DNA from: Girardinichthys multiradiatus
Taxonomy: Eukaryota; Chordata; Actinopteri; Cyprinodontiformes; Goodeidae
NCBI RefSeq assembly: GCF_021462225.1
Contig: NC_061798.1
Span: 24,467,320-24,531,319, forward strand
Reading direction: 5' to 3'
Length of the DNA: 64,000 bases
In this document: in pieces, positions 1 through 9,595 of the stretch
Numbering within the stretch: position 1 is the first letter of the stretch
Layout of the letters: every line of letters starts with the position of its first letter
Translations under genes and position numbers: made by a program
Notes under the pieces: generated by a model
Told to the model about the DNA's origin: nothing
The model's database searches: none
Seen by the model: the letters and a program-made list of their open reading frames with translations, nothing else

Positions 1-416
1 ACAAAAACAGGCAGGCAAGGCAAGCATGACATGAACCAAATCCGAGACATGAGATGTAATTTTTGCACGATGACTGAACAGAAAAGAAGTGTATAAATGG
101 AGTGGGAACCAGGTGAAAAAAGTAAACTAATTACAGATGCAAGTGGACCGAGTGAAGCTGATTGAGACGACAGACAAATGCAGGAATAAAAACGAAATGT
201 GACTTAGACAAAAACAGAAAACCAATAAAACAAACTAATAGAAACATAACTAGAAAAACATGAAACCAAAGCATAACCAGAAGCCCATTCCAAGAACACA
301 ACTTAGCAAAACATGAATACAAAAACTAAAGCATGACCAGGAAAACAGAAGCATGATTCAAATCCCAACTAAAAATAAGACCAACAAAAACTCAAAAACA
401 CCCACAAATCATAACA
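1..416 (-). repeat. Gypsy/ERV-type LTR fragment (right part in window)
   Basis: An A-rich repeat whose right end reads ACAAATCATAACA. The same sequence ends a related repeat at 56542, and both share internal phrases such as AACTAAAGCATGACCAG. Read on the minus strand it starts TGTTATGATTTGTGGG, carries a CACCTG block and a TTTATAC box, which is the usual make-up of fish Gypsy/ERV LTRs. No internal coding region adjoins it, and the left end lies outside the window. The assignment to an LTR is inferred from layout and from the related complete LTR at 50224-50591. Confidence 0.5.
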
Positions 417-1237
417 GTTTTCAGCTGAAGTAATCTGTATTTTAGGTGGTTCTAATCAGCCTCTGTGCTCTGTTTTGCTAAATTTGAATGAGCAAACTGA
501 ACAGACAGCCAAATGAAAAATGCAAGGTAAAGGGTGCTTTTTTTGAGTTCCTTTCTATTTTGGATGCCTGCAATAACTTGTTGGTTATGATATGTTACTT
601 ATGAAGTATTAGAACTCACTGTCAAGTCTAAGAGTTAGACAAATATAGTTCCCCAATAAAAAAAAAAATTTAAAAAAACTTCTCACACTCTAATCTGCTC
701 TTGAACAATATGCACAATACAGTAAGCAATTTCATTAATTTTGAAGTATTTGTTTGTGCTGCTCATAGAGCTGGGTAACTTTAACAAAATGGGTACATCT
801 TTATTCAATTTTATGTATATAAAACATTACCACTGATGAAACTGTTAAAATTTAGTAAGGTAGTTGCTGCAACAAAAGAGACTCAACAATGTATTTAGTT
901 TTCTAAATACTTTAGTTGTTCTGTGTATGTTTCAATGGCATCTGGATTACAACATATGTCTTTACACCAGCATAGATTGCCATTTAAATCTCTCAATTTT
1001 CCTTGACTCTGTTTACATGAGGCTGTTATTCCAGTCATACTTCACCCTCTGGGAGATTAAAAACCCAAATATATCCCTGTTGCAATATTGACCATATCAA
1101 TTATGCCTTTTAAAAACAACACAGTCGATAAAAAAATAGAAAGCATCCCAGAAAGCCTCACCATGAACTTTATTTTCAGGGAAAACTATTCCAGTCCATT
1201 TGTCAGGATCAGGTTCAAAGAGAAGAGAAAGCACCAG
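417..1237. other. Intergenic AT-rich DNA, nothing recognised
   Basis: No coding signal on either strand beyond short chance frames. No repeat recognised except A- and T-runs. Confidence 0.5.
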
Positions 1238-1290
1238 TTAAAAATACTGAGGTCCGGACCTCTATGTCCTCAATGGTAGCTACAGCCATG
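1238..1290. mobile_element. Terminal fragment of a hAT-like element
   Basis: About 50 bp, from AAAAATACTGAGG to CTACAGCCATG, match the right terminus of the hAT-like element that ends at 59409 (shared phrases TGTCCTCAATGGTAGCT and ACTGAGGTC). Only this terminus is recognisable and no partner end was found nearby, so it is a relic. Confidence 0.45.
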
Positions 1291-3291
1291 GGTGTGACAG
1301 TAGACAGAAATCGCAGCTCAATACACAAATTTTTTCGCAGAAAATTAATGGAACATAAGAAATATGTTGCAAAATATAAACATATATAAATATCACTGTG
1401 AAAATAAATATTCTCTGAAATAAACAAAAACAAAATGCATTGAATTGTTAATAAACTGTATCAATTATGTTCCTTTATAAAGATATAAAGTGTTACCTTC
1501 AGCTTTGAAGGCAATAGAATAATCCTTGGATAAGTCATGGACAACTGTGACCTATATAGTTCTTGCTTATATAAAGGTGGTATAATTTGCTGGATAAAAT
1601 GCTGCTGATTAAAGGGAATGTCCTAATTAGGCTCATTTACTTTCAGCATGTGCTGCTATTAAGACTCGCATAGGGTGGTCTGAACTATTAGCCAGGGACA
1701 GTTTGAATGCAACAGGCAGCTGGGTTTGCACTTTAGCCTATTTTTTCTTCGTACCAGTTACTGCTTACATTTAGAGGATGTCGTTTCAAATATTTGAGTC
1801 TGACATGGACCAAGTAACATACCTTATCTGTGTTGAACAATGCAGACATAAAGCTTTCATTCGATCCAGCATTCTTGCTCTAACAACTGTATAGCTGACT
1901 GAAAAACAGTAATGGTCCCAAACAGCAGAGTTGAATGATTTTGAGGTGTACTCGAGCTCTGGATTCTTTGTTTTGATCTTCAATTGTGTTTAGTTTTTTG
2001 TTTTGCTCTAAAGTATCTGCAAGGTTTTAAACGTTGCATGAGTTCTGCACTTTATTTTGTCACAAAACAGTTCTGCATGTTTAAGGTTTAAAACAATGCT
2101 GCATTTGTTTTGTATACTTGCGGGCCAAACTGAAAGGCCCTGACTGTAAATTTATATGACCACCTTATAATCATTTATGTTTCAGTTTCTAACTATGACA
2201 TCTGAAGAAATATGTGCGAGTACTCTTTGCTTTAGGGTAATAATTGATGACTGTTTTATAATCTTTATACAAGATTCAGACTTGGATTAGATGTAAACAA
2301 TTTAAGAGTAGCATTGGAACCGGGGAGTTGGTTTTTATTATTTATTATTATTTATTCATTAAATATGCTTCTAGAAATATGTCATACAAAAGGCTGCCTG
2401 ACAGAAAAGTGGTTTTAGTGGCTGTAATATCTTTCACTTTAAAGTTTAGATTTTTCTGTCTGATTTATGTTTTACTTTGATGTATCACACCTATGTTCAT
2501 CTTCTCACCTCTCTTTCAACCTCTTCTCACTTCTCAAAGCCTTTACTCAACGTCATTGCCTTGACCACCCCCATCTAGCCTTGTCACTGATGCTCTTTCA
2601 CACCTTTCGTTTTCTGCACGGCACTGCAGGACTTCTCTCTAAAGCACATTATTTTGACCTTGTCAATTAGTATCCTGTATTTCAACATCAGTAGCTCTAA
2701 CCCTTGTGCCAACATTGTGTTGGTGAATCATCATCTGCACCACCCCATCATTTTATGTGGTTCACAGAAATGTTTCCATGTAATTATTGCCAAGTGTGAA
2801 ATAAATATTTACTTAAAACTCTCAATTTGCTCAATGAAAGGCATCCACATGGAAAAGGTCATATTCTATACCAGACTTCTGGGGTTGGAGTTCTTTCACT
2901 TCAAAAGAATAAACAAACATAGGCAAAGTGCTTTATCAGATCTGTCCTGTTACCAGGAATATTAGCCACAGTATCCTGTAAAGATGGAAATATGATGACA
3001 ACCATGTTTCAATCTAAAGGAGAACGCATTCAGTAACTGTAGATGGTCACAATAAAGCCTAATCATTGCAATTTTCCAAGCATAAAAACAGAACAGACAA
3101 CAGATGAGACAAAATGATTTCATTTTGGTTCAGATGGTGCACAATAACTGCAAATAATAAATATGTTTATAAAAATATACATTTTAATTGTAAAAATAGT
3201 ATAATTTCCAACATTAATTATATCTTTTTACCTCAGCTAACGTAATCAAAACACCCCTATACACGTAATTGCCATAGCTGCCTACAGTATA
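1291..3291. other. Intergenic DNA, nothing recognised
   Basis: About 2 kb with only short reading frames on both strands that lack recognisable motifs. It includes a short ATT-rich stretch near 2335-2365. No element ends were found. Confidence 0.5.
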
Positions 3292-3293
3292 TA

Positions 3294-4073
3294 CAGGTCC
3301 TTCTCAAAATATTAGCATATTGTGATAAAGGTTATTATTTTCCATAATGTCATGATAAAAATTTAACATTCCTATATTTTAGATTCATTGCACACTAACT
3401 GAAATATTTCAGGTCTTTTAGTATCTTAATACGGATGATTTTGGCATACAGCTCATGAAAACCCAAAATTCCTATCTCACAAAATTAGCATATCATTAAA
3501 AGGGTCTCTAAACGAGCTTTGAGCCTAATCATCTGAATCAACGAGTTAACTCTAAACACCTGCAAAAGATTCCTGAGGCCTTTAAAACTCCCAGCCTGGT
3601 TCATCACTCAAAACCCCAATCATGGGTAAGACTGCCGACCTGACTGCTGTCCAGAAGGCCACTATTGACACCCTCAAGCAAGAGGGTAAGACACAGAAAG
3701 AAATTTCTGAACGAATAGGCTGTTCCCAGAGTGCTGTATCAAGGCACCTCAGTGGGAAGTCTGTGGAAAGGAAAAAGTGTGGCAGAAAACACTGCACAAC
3801 GAGAAGAGGTGACCGGACCCTGAGGAAGATTGTGGAGAAGGGCCGATTCCAGACCTTGGGGGACCTGTGGAAGCAGTGGACTGAGTCTGGAGTAGAAACA
3901 TCCAGAGCCACCGTGCACAGGCGTGTGCAGGAAATGGGCTACAGGTGCCGCATTCCCCAGGTCAAGCCAATTTTGAACCAGAAACAGCGGCAGAAGCGCC
4001 TGACCTGGGCTACAGAGAAGCAGCACTGGACTGTTGCTCAGTGGTCCAAAGTACTTTTTTCGGATGAAAGCAT
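3294..4073 (+). mobile_element. Tc1-A copy 1: 5' half of a Tc1-like transposon
   Basis: Starts with the terminal inverted repeat CAGGTCCTTCTCAAAATATT after a TA dinucleotide (3292-3293), then follows the same order as the full copies at 9596-11200 and 16505-18109. The match stops abruptly after GATGAAAGCA at about 4073, where env sequence of the neighbouring retrovirus begins. The 3' half and the right terminal repeat are missing, so this copy cannot move by itself. Confidence 0.93.
3622..4072 (+). pseudogene. Tc1-like transposase, N-terminal half
   Basis: Tc1 transposases bind the terminal repeats through paired helix-turn-helix domains and cut DNA with a DDE/D catalytic domain in the nucleus. 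This frame begins MGKTADLTAVQK, continues through the first helix-turn-helix (EISERIGCSQSAVSRHLSG, residues about 28-46), a basic GRKH...TTRRGDRTL region and the second DNA-binding part, and reaches the first catalytic Asp in SKVLFSDES. It then runs into foreign sequence, so the second and third catalytic residues are absent. Unlike copies 2 and 3 it keeps the five bases (CTCAG) before the first catalytic Asp. The downstream part of the open frame (to 4365) is antisense env and not transposase. Confidence 0.9.
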
Positions 4074-4775
4074 GCCCGTCATCCAGTCTTCGAACGGATT
4101 GTCTATTCCTGAGTGCTCATGCATAGTGGCTGAAAGTGTGTTTAACCCTTCTAAAGCTTTTGAGACGGAACCATCAGGGGCGGTATTATTGGGTATGAAA
4201 GTACAACACATGTCTCCAAACATAGCACATACGCCCCCTTTTTCAGCTAACACCATGTCCAGGGCCATCCTATTTTGTACTGCCATAAGGGATGTGGGGC
4301 CAATTTGTTCAGCTAGGCCCTCCACAGCATCTCTAGTGAGGTTGGCCATTCGAAGAACATTGTAATATATGTAATTAATGCGGTCCACATTTTTATTGGG
4401 AGTTACCGGAAAAATGGCTGCAATAATGGGAAGGTTTTCGAAGCCTGCTGAGACTTGGTCCGCCAATTTATACTCATTGGGTACACCTCGGGGGACTCCA
4501 ATTGCGTCAATGTAGGTGGGCGAGCCTTCGGTCAGGTCAAATGCGTTTGTGCTCTGCTTCATGACATGTCTACGCCGTTGCCTAGTGAGAGCCGTGCTTT
4601 GTGCATGTTTTGAGGGAAGATACTTTAAGTCTTTACCTAACAGAAGGAGAGGTGCCTGCAACCTAACCATGGCACACATTCCAATAGTATTATTTTGGAT
4701 CCTAGTTAATAGCCTATGTCCTCCACAATAATAGTAGAGTCCTGATCTTGCCCAGGGACCTATCACTGAGCCTGG
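4074..4775 (-). pseudogene. env: Retroviral env remnant (end of SU plus TM ectodomain)
   Basis: Envelope proteins mediate membrane fusion on entry. Here the open frame (4799 down to the Tc1 junction) keeps the end of the surface subunit (LYYYCGG motif), a basic RQRRR cleavage-site-like motif, then a transmembrane-subunit ectodomain with a heptad-type region, a stretch resembling the immunosuppressive domain (LQNRM-type, here VQNRMALDMVLAEKGG) and the CX6CC motif (CAMFGDMCC, at 4203-4229). The start is missing because a deletion fuses it to the pol N-terminal part near 4775. The C-terminal end, membrane anchor and tail are missing because the frame runs into Tc1-A at about 4073. The layout resembles fish syncytin-like/percomORF env genes, but the copy is broken at both ends. 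Recognition of env is firm from motif order; the subgroup is an inference. Confidence 0.85.
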
Positions 4776-5320
4776 GAGAACACCGAATGAGTCCCACATC
4801 CGTGGGGCCCTCAGCCCAAAGTGAAGATGGTATGCTCTGAACTACAGCTGCAGCCATTGGATGATCTGTTTTTTTCTCTCCCATGATGTCTTTCAAGTTG
4901 CACATGTTCCAAGGTGCCAATGTCTGCGGACATGTTAGTAATGCGGTAGGTGTTACATGAGGGTGAATAAGATAGATTGGGTGTGGATAAAGAATGCCAG
5001 TCAGTGAAAGCTAGGGAGCGTTTTAACACTCCTCCCAGCTCGCGGGCTTCGTGAGCAGGGTGGAGCGCCAGTGAAACATGGGGTACACCATCAGACCACA
5101 TTTTGAACCAGTTGTCCTGTTCTGTAGACAGCTGCACGGAGGCTACGACACCTTCAGGGGCTACAAAAATGTCTGTGGTGGCAATCTCCCAGGAAGTCCC
5201 CTCCAGCTCCTCAGCAAAGCTTTCCTGATAACACTCACAGTTATTCCTGTCATAGAAGAGGGTGACATGTGGCGGGTCAGGGGGAGAGACGTAGGGCGCC
5301 AGGGTCGAGAACCAGGATTT
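4776..5320 (-). pseudogene. pol: Pol segment after protease: 2H-phosphoesterase-like domain and RT N-terminal edge
   Basis: This continues in the protease frame after a UAG at 5321-5323. It contains two H-hydrophobic-T/S-hydrophobic motifs: HVTLFYD (His codon 5267-5269) and PHVSLAL (His codon 5078-5080), 63 residues apart in one frame. In the 2H phosphoesterase superfamily two such motifs form the active site, so a 2H-like fold is inferred; this spacing is a little short for the family. Further on, a SLWAEGPTDVGL stretch resembles the start of gammaretroviral reverse transcriptase, but in another frame: a shift lies near a run of seven T at about 4869-4875. The rest of reverse transcriptase, RNase H and integrase is deleted. 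The segment could instead be a structural linker without catalytic role. Confidence 0.6.
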
Positions 5321-5323
5321 CTA

Positions 5324-5827
5324 CCGAAGGAAGGACGAGAGGATGCCTCCGCCCGCTGTGGTTTCTGGATGCAGGAGGACCCAATATATGTCAGCCATAG
5401 GGTCAGCCAGGGGTTGTATGAGATACTGTCCGTGAGAGAGGCGGGAATTGTTGCCAGAGGCTAGTTGAGTTCCATTGGGCAGATGCACTGACAGTCCATC
5501 ATGTCCACATAAAAAAGTGGCACCCATTTTAATCAACATGTCTCTGCCCAATAAGTTGACAGGGGTGTTCGCTGACACCAAATAGCTGTGGTTCAAAGTC
5601 TGTCCCCCTATCTCGGTTTTTAGGGGTGTGGTGTAAGGTAGGACCTGTTTAGCCCCAGAAAACCCCATGACAGTGGCAGTCCTTGTGGAGAGGGTGGTAG
5701 GAGGGGCTCGTTGAATAGTTGAGCATGTGGCCCCAGTGTCCACCAAAAAAGGAAGAGTTTGTCCATACACTGTCACGGACAGTAAGGGGTCCTCAGTCCC
5801 TCTGTCCGGGGGGTTCTGTGGGGGCCT
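5324..5827 (-). pseudogene. pro: Retroviral aspartic protease (pro), in frame with gag
   Basis: Retropepsins cleave Gag and Gag-Pol during maturation and work as dimers, each giving one Asp. The active-site motif LVDTGATCS is visible (DTG codons 5732-5740), followed by a flap-like region and a LLGRDML motif typical of the C-terminal part of the fold. The coding segment lies in the same frame as the end of gag, after a UGA at 5828-5830, an arrangement used by gammaretroviruses that read through the gag stop. An internal Met lies at 5774-5776 but is probably not the true start. The frame ends at a UAG at 5321-5323, which is more likely decay than design. The protease core itself looks undamaged. 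Confidence 0.85.
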
Positions 5828-8062
5828 TCAGTAGTGCTCTGGCCCAAAGCTGGGTTCATCCCAGGTTGGCAGCTGAAGTGAAGGTTGCTGCTGTGTACCT
5901 CCACGTGGTGGACCACCCCGTCCTCGATACGGGCGTCGCCCTGGGCCTCCTCTGGGTCCATACCCACGCTCATATGCCTCCAGGTTGTATGGACATTCTT
6001 GGCTCCAATGACCCTGCTCCTCACAGTAGTAGCAAGGGTCAGCACCACCCCCATCGCCTTGGTGTTCCTCCACGGAATCCACGGCCCCTTGGCCTGCCTC
6101 TGCCCCTGAAACGGCCTGGTTGGGCATGATAAGGACCAGAGGTTGCAGACCTCGGTGCAATCGTGTCCTGATGGCCAGGAAAGGGAGGAGTGTGGGGGCC
6201 CTGAGAAACCACACCGTCATACATATTTTGGGAGTTTTGTTGTCTTTCTTTTTTTCTCCTGCTTTCTGCTTTGCTTCGGCTAACTGCATTTTTAGCAATT
6301 GGGTCTGCAGGGTCTTAAGTTCCTCCTCATCCTTCTTATGGTCCTCTCTTATTTTGGACAGGTGGTGAATCAGATGGCGATCCCCAGTTCCAGTGTCCGC
6401 TCCACGCATGTCAGGATTGTCGTCCATACTGGCCTTCACCTGTTGGGGTAGTCCTTTAAGGACAGCATCTCTGAACCAGTCTCGCTGTACCCCCTCATTA
6501 GCTGGGTTAGTTCCTGTCTGAGTTTGCCACATGGATTTACACTGGTCCAGGTATTCCCTGGGGTTAATTTTAGGGTCCCATTCAAACTTAGGGATGGTGC
6601 GTCCCCTGGTTACAGGGTATGCTGTTCTCAATGCATCACCTAGCCAGTGGACATGCTGGTGAAGAGGTCAGAATCCGGGGCTCCTGAGGTGTAAGCAGCA
6701 GTCTCAATCTCTCTACATATGTGGTGTGGCATGCACCGTCCTGCCACTGCTCTATAATCTCCCAATGCTAGTGTGGTGCCTGCTGTCAGGGTGTCTAAAG
6801 TCTGGAGCCACACTGCTGCTCCTTCAGTTATGGGGGGCAGTTTGTCACAGAGAGCCGTAATGTCACCCAGAGAGAAAGGTTTATACCTACAGGGGGCTCC
6901 AGAGCCTTGTTGCTGTAAAAGGGGATAATTGGTTTTTGGGGCATAACTAAAGCCTGGTTTAGCTGCAGCTTTGCGGGGTAAATGTTCCCTTAACTGTCCA
7001 ACTGTGTGACTGCGTATTGGAGATCCGTCCTCAGGATGGTTTTGCTGAGGATCTGCTCTGTCTTCTCCATTTTCCTGTGGCATGCTGTGCCTGCTTACCT
7101 GCACCTCTACAGCTGGGGTAGAGGTGTAACAAGGTGTGGGTGTGAGAAATGAATTGGGACACAAAACCCTATCTGTCCTCCAGGATCCACTTAGCATTAA
7201 AGCCACTGAACCTTCCGGATCAGTCCCTGCTCCTTGTAAGCCAGAGCCTGGGCCGGGTGCCCCGAATGGTTCCCGTGCCCCAGCCTCTGAAAGTAGAGAG
7301 GCCGGCTGGGAGGATGGCTATGGAGGCGAGTAGAAGGGGTTTGTTTTACTCATGCCTCGTTGTTGCTGTTTTTGTCTTTCTCTTACCTCTCTGTCCTGAA
7401 ATGCTCTCTTTTCTGTATCATAGAATGAACCTGCAACTACTGACATGGATGAGCTGGAACATCCGCTGAAAGATCCACCTTTATCAGCTGGAATGTCCAA
7501 GCCATGCACTACAAGTGTTCCATTTTCTACTAACTACCAATATGGGGTACAATCCACCAGGGGGCAGTGTGGGCGCACCAGTGAGGGAGCTGCATGGGGA
7601 GGGGTCTGTATATGGGGGCGGTTCCTCTGGGCTCATCCCCTTTGCTGATTTTGACCCCTCCTTCTTGTCTCCTTTTCCGGTTTTTTTCTGCTGCATTGTG
7701 TGAATTCCTCCTTGGTAAATCAAAAGAATGTCTGCCCAGAAATGCTCTTCTTTTTCCAATTTATCTACGTTTGTCCGGTACTTACCTTTGGACCAAACAG
7801 TAGCTTCATTCAACTTACTTTGTGCTTCCTGTCTGTTTGTCTTTGCTGTGTTCAGTTTCTTTCTAAACCAATCACCTAAATTCCACTTGTCCGTCAAATT
7901 AATTCCATCCGCCTTCATTGGTTCTCTTACCTGTGTTTCGATCTTATTTTTAATCTTATCAGCTTCGTCCTTAGCTCTCGTTTGGAGAACTAGTGCTTGC
8001 ATGTTAGTTAGTTTTGTGTTTAAATCTAACCATCCTGGTTTTTCAAAAGATTCGTCTTCCAT
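5828..8062 (-). pseudogene. gag: Retroviral gag (matrix, capsid, nucleocapsid), frame-broken
   Basis: Gag builds the virus particle. The first Met is at 8062. The matrix-like part (about 190 residues) ends in a PPPY late-domain motif (7610-7621), which recruits ubiquitin ligases for budding. The capsid N-terminal part (YKPFSLGDITALCDKLPP) sits in another frame between about 7509 and 6640, and the C-terminal capsid part returns to the first frame (from about 6631). The nucleocapsid has one CCHC zinc knuckle, CYYCEEQGHWSQEC, near 5990-6036, flanked by Arg/Gly-rich sequence. At least two frame breaks separate these parts, so no whole Gag can be made. The frame ends at UGA 5828-5830 and pro follows in frame. 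Confidence 0.85.
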
Positions 8063-9077
8063 GTTGTTTAAAATCCTGTGAAATAAATGTTCAAATAACG
8101 GTTCACAATATGCATATAAAATCCGCTTATCACTGTATTGTCCTTTGTTAACAACATAGTGCTTTTATTCAATCAATGGTGGGCCTGGCTGCCACACAGA
8201 CATACACACACACAGTCAGTCAGTCAGCGTTCCTCACAGTCAATTCCGTTTAATATCAGCAAAAACACTTAACATTCACATTTCTTCTATAATCCGCACC
8301 ACAGATAGTTATATCTAGTACCTTGTCTTTTTATTTTACCCCAAATAATCATCCAGCGTCAGTCGCAAACACACACACATTCCAGCTCGTATTTTCTCAA
8401 TACAACACAACAGTCTGTGACAGACACTGGCACACAGGAAATATGCACAAATATGCAGAAACAAGCCACTTCACCCTATATTCAATAAATGCATTTCATT
8501 TTCCCTCAAATAATCAAAAATCCAACCGCATCTTTAAGTCAGAATGTGTGTTCAAGGATTTAAATTTGACTGCACTCCCAGTCAGTTGTGTAATTCCTCC
8601 GTGTGACCACTAGATGGGACTCTAGACCCTATAGAAGAGCCTCTAACTCTTTTCTGTGAGGACGTTTAACCTCTCACTTTTTATAAACTTTATAGCTTGC
8701 CAAGCTATAGGACTTGAACCTAGCTTTTCTTATTAATTCGTCAATTAATAAGTTGAGACGCCACTCTCAGCAAATAAGGACTTTAACCTTGAAGGACTGT
8801 AACCTTTTATCAGCTTTAAATAAACTTTAAAGCTGCCTTATTTTGCCGACCCTGTCAGCAAATGTTATCTCACTCCATTTTAACACGTCCAGTTAACGCA
8901 TACTCTTTTATAGTTTTGCAGAGTAAAATGACATTCAGAATCAACTGACACCTGGTTAATTTAGCCTATACATAAATTCAATTGGCAGAATGTAATACAT
9001 AAGGCTCTACCTCACCTTTTAGAAGATTAATGGGCGCCCGGAGTCAGAAGATTCCGTCTGTCACACTCTCTTGTTGT
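8063..9077 (-). other. Retroviral leader (5' UTR) between primer site and gag
   Basis: About 1 kb without a reading frame, placed between primer site and gag Met. In other retroviruses this region carries packaging, dimer and sometimes IRES structures. Three perfect hairpins are visible: 8691-8709, 8729-8752 and 8812-8834. A short (GTCA)n tract lies at about 8214-8227. Confidence 0.7.
8691..8834 (-). promoter_or_regulatory. Cluster of three hairpins in the retroviral leader
   Basis: Stem TATAGCTTG with CAAGCTATA (8691-8699/8701-8709); stem CTTATTAATT with AATTAATAAG and loop CGTC (8729-8752); stem AGCTTTAAA with TTTAAAGCT and a five-base loop (8812-8834). All stems are perfect. The position suggests RNA structures for packaging, dimerisation or translation; the function is inferred. 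Confidence 0.5.
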
Positions 9078-9095
9078 CCACGTCGGGGGTCACCA
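9078..9095 (-). promoter_or_regulatory. Primer binding site matching tRNA-Trp
   Basis: On the minus strand the site reads TGGTGACCCCCGACGTGG, three bases after the LTR end. The 3' end of animal tRNA-Trp is CACGTCGGGGTCACCA, so the site pairs with it except for one extra C and the last base. This would be where tRNA-Trp primes minus-strand DNA synthesis. Confidence 0.8.
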
Positions 9096-9098
9096 AAT

Positions 9099-9593
9099 TG
9101 TTGAAGTACCTCTTTAAAGAGGCCTTCTGCGTGTTCGTTTATTCACCGTAACCTGGAGGAATTCACAACACATTAGAATAAATCACACGGAGACAGCTGT
9201 ATACAATTCAAACTACCTGGACCAGGGGAAGCTCTCATGTGATCTGACCACACACCGAGACGACTTCAGAGCTTCTCACTGGGCACATTGCTTTTATTAA
9301 AACACACATGAAAATGGGCAGCGCCCTGTTTACAGTTTTTTTCTCACATGTAGTCACGTACACACTTTTTCCGGCTTACCATATTTAGACAGTCATTGTC
9401 TTGCACCTGCACTCCGTATCTACTGATATAAGCAGGGAGTAACACTTATCACCATTTTTCACACACTTCTGCAGTTTTCAGTAATTTTCCACTTCACCTC
9501 TTCTGTGAGAAATACTTCTGCAGACCACACAATACACAATGTCTTTATACTAACACATGTTATACATTTTATTTCCCACACTGTTTATGAACA
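9099..9593 (-). repeat. 5' LTR of the endogenous retrovirus
   Basis: A 495-bp segment bounded by TGTT...AACA (on the minus strand TGTTCATAAAC to TACTTCAACA) directly next to the primer site. A minus-strand AATAAA polyadenylation signal lies at 9293-9298. The outer end abuts the TA target of Tc1-A copy 2 (9594-9595). No second LTR copy is present in the window, so exact ends rest on the TG/CA rule and the primer site. Confidence 0.8.
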
Positions 9594-9595
9594 TA

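Larger units (their letters stand above)
4074..9593 (-). mobile_element. Gamma/epsilon-type endogenous retrovirus, 5' LTR to truncated env
   Basis: On the minus strand the order is LTR (9099-9593), tRNA-Trp primer site (9078-9095), about 1 kb leader, gag, in-frame stop, protease, pol linker, a deletion that removes most of reverse transcriptase, RNase H and integrase, then env. The 3' end, including the 3' LTR, is lost at the junction with Tc1-A copy 1 near 4073. Gag and pol in the same frame separated by one stop codon, a single CCHC knuckle and a CX6CC env point to a gamma/epsilon-like virus. The provirus is defective: frame breaks in gag and env, no polymerase, no 3' LTR. Confidence 0.85.

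Noticed and set aside
3582..3911. Minus-strand open frame over the Tc1-A transposase start
   Set aside because: Shadow of the plus-strand transposase. The same antisense frame occurs with every Tc1-A copy.
5719..6129. Plus-strand frame over the gag/pro region
   Set aside because: Antisense of gag nucleocapsid and protease.
8160..8230. Possible separate insertion in the retroviral leader (GTCA repeats, CA-rich)
   Set aside because: No element ends or target duplication visible; short simple repeats alone do not support an insertion.
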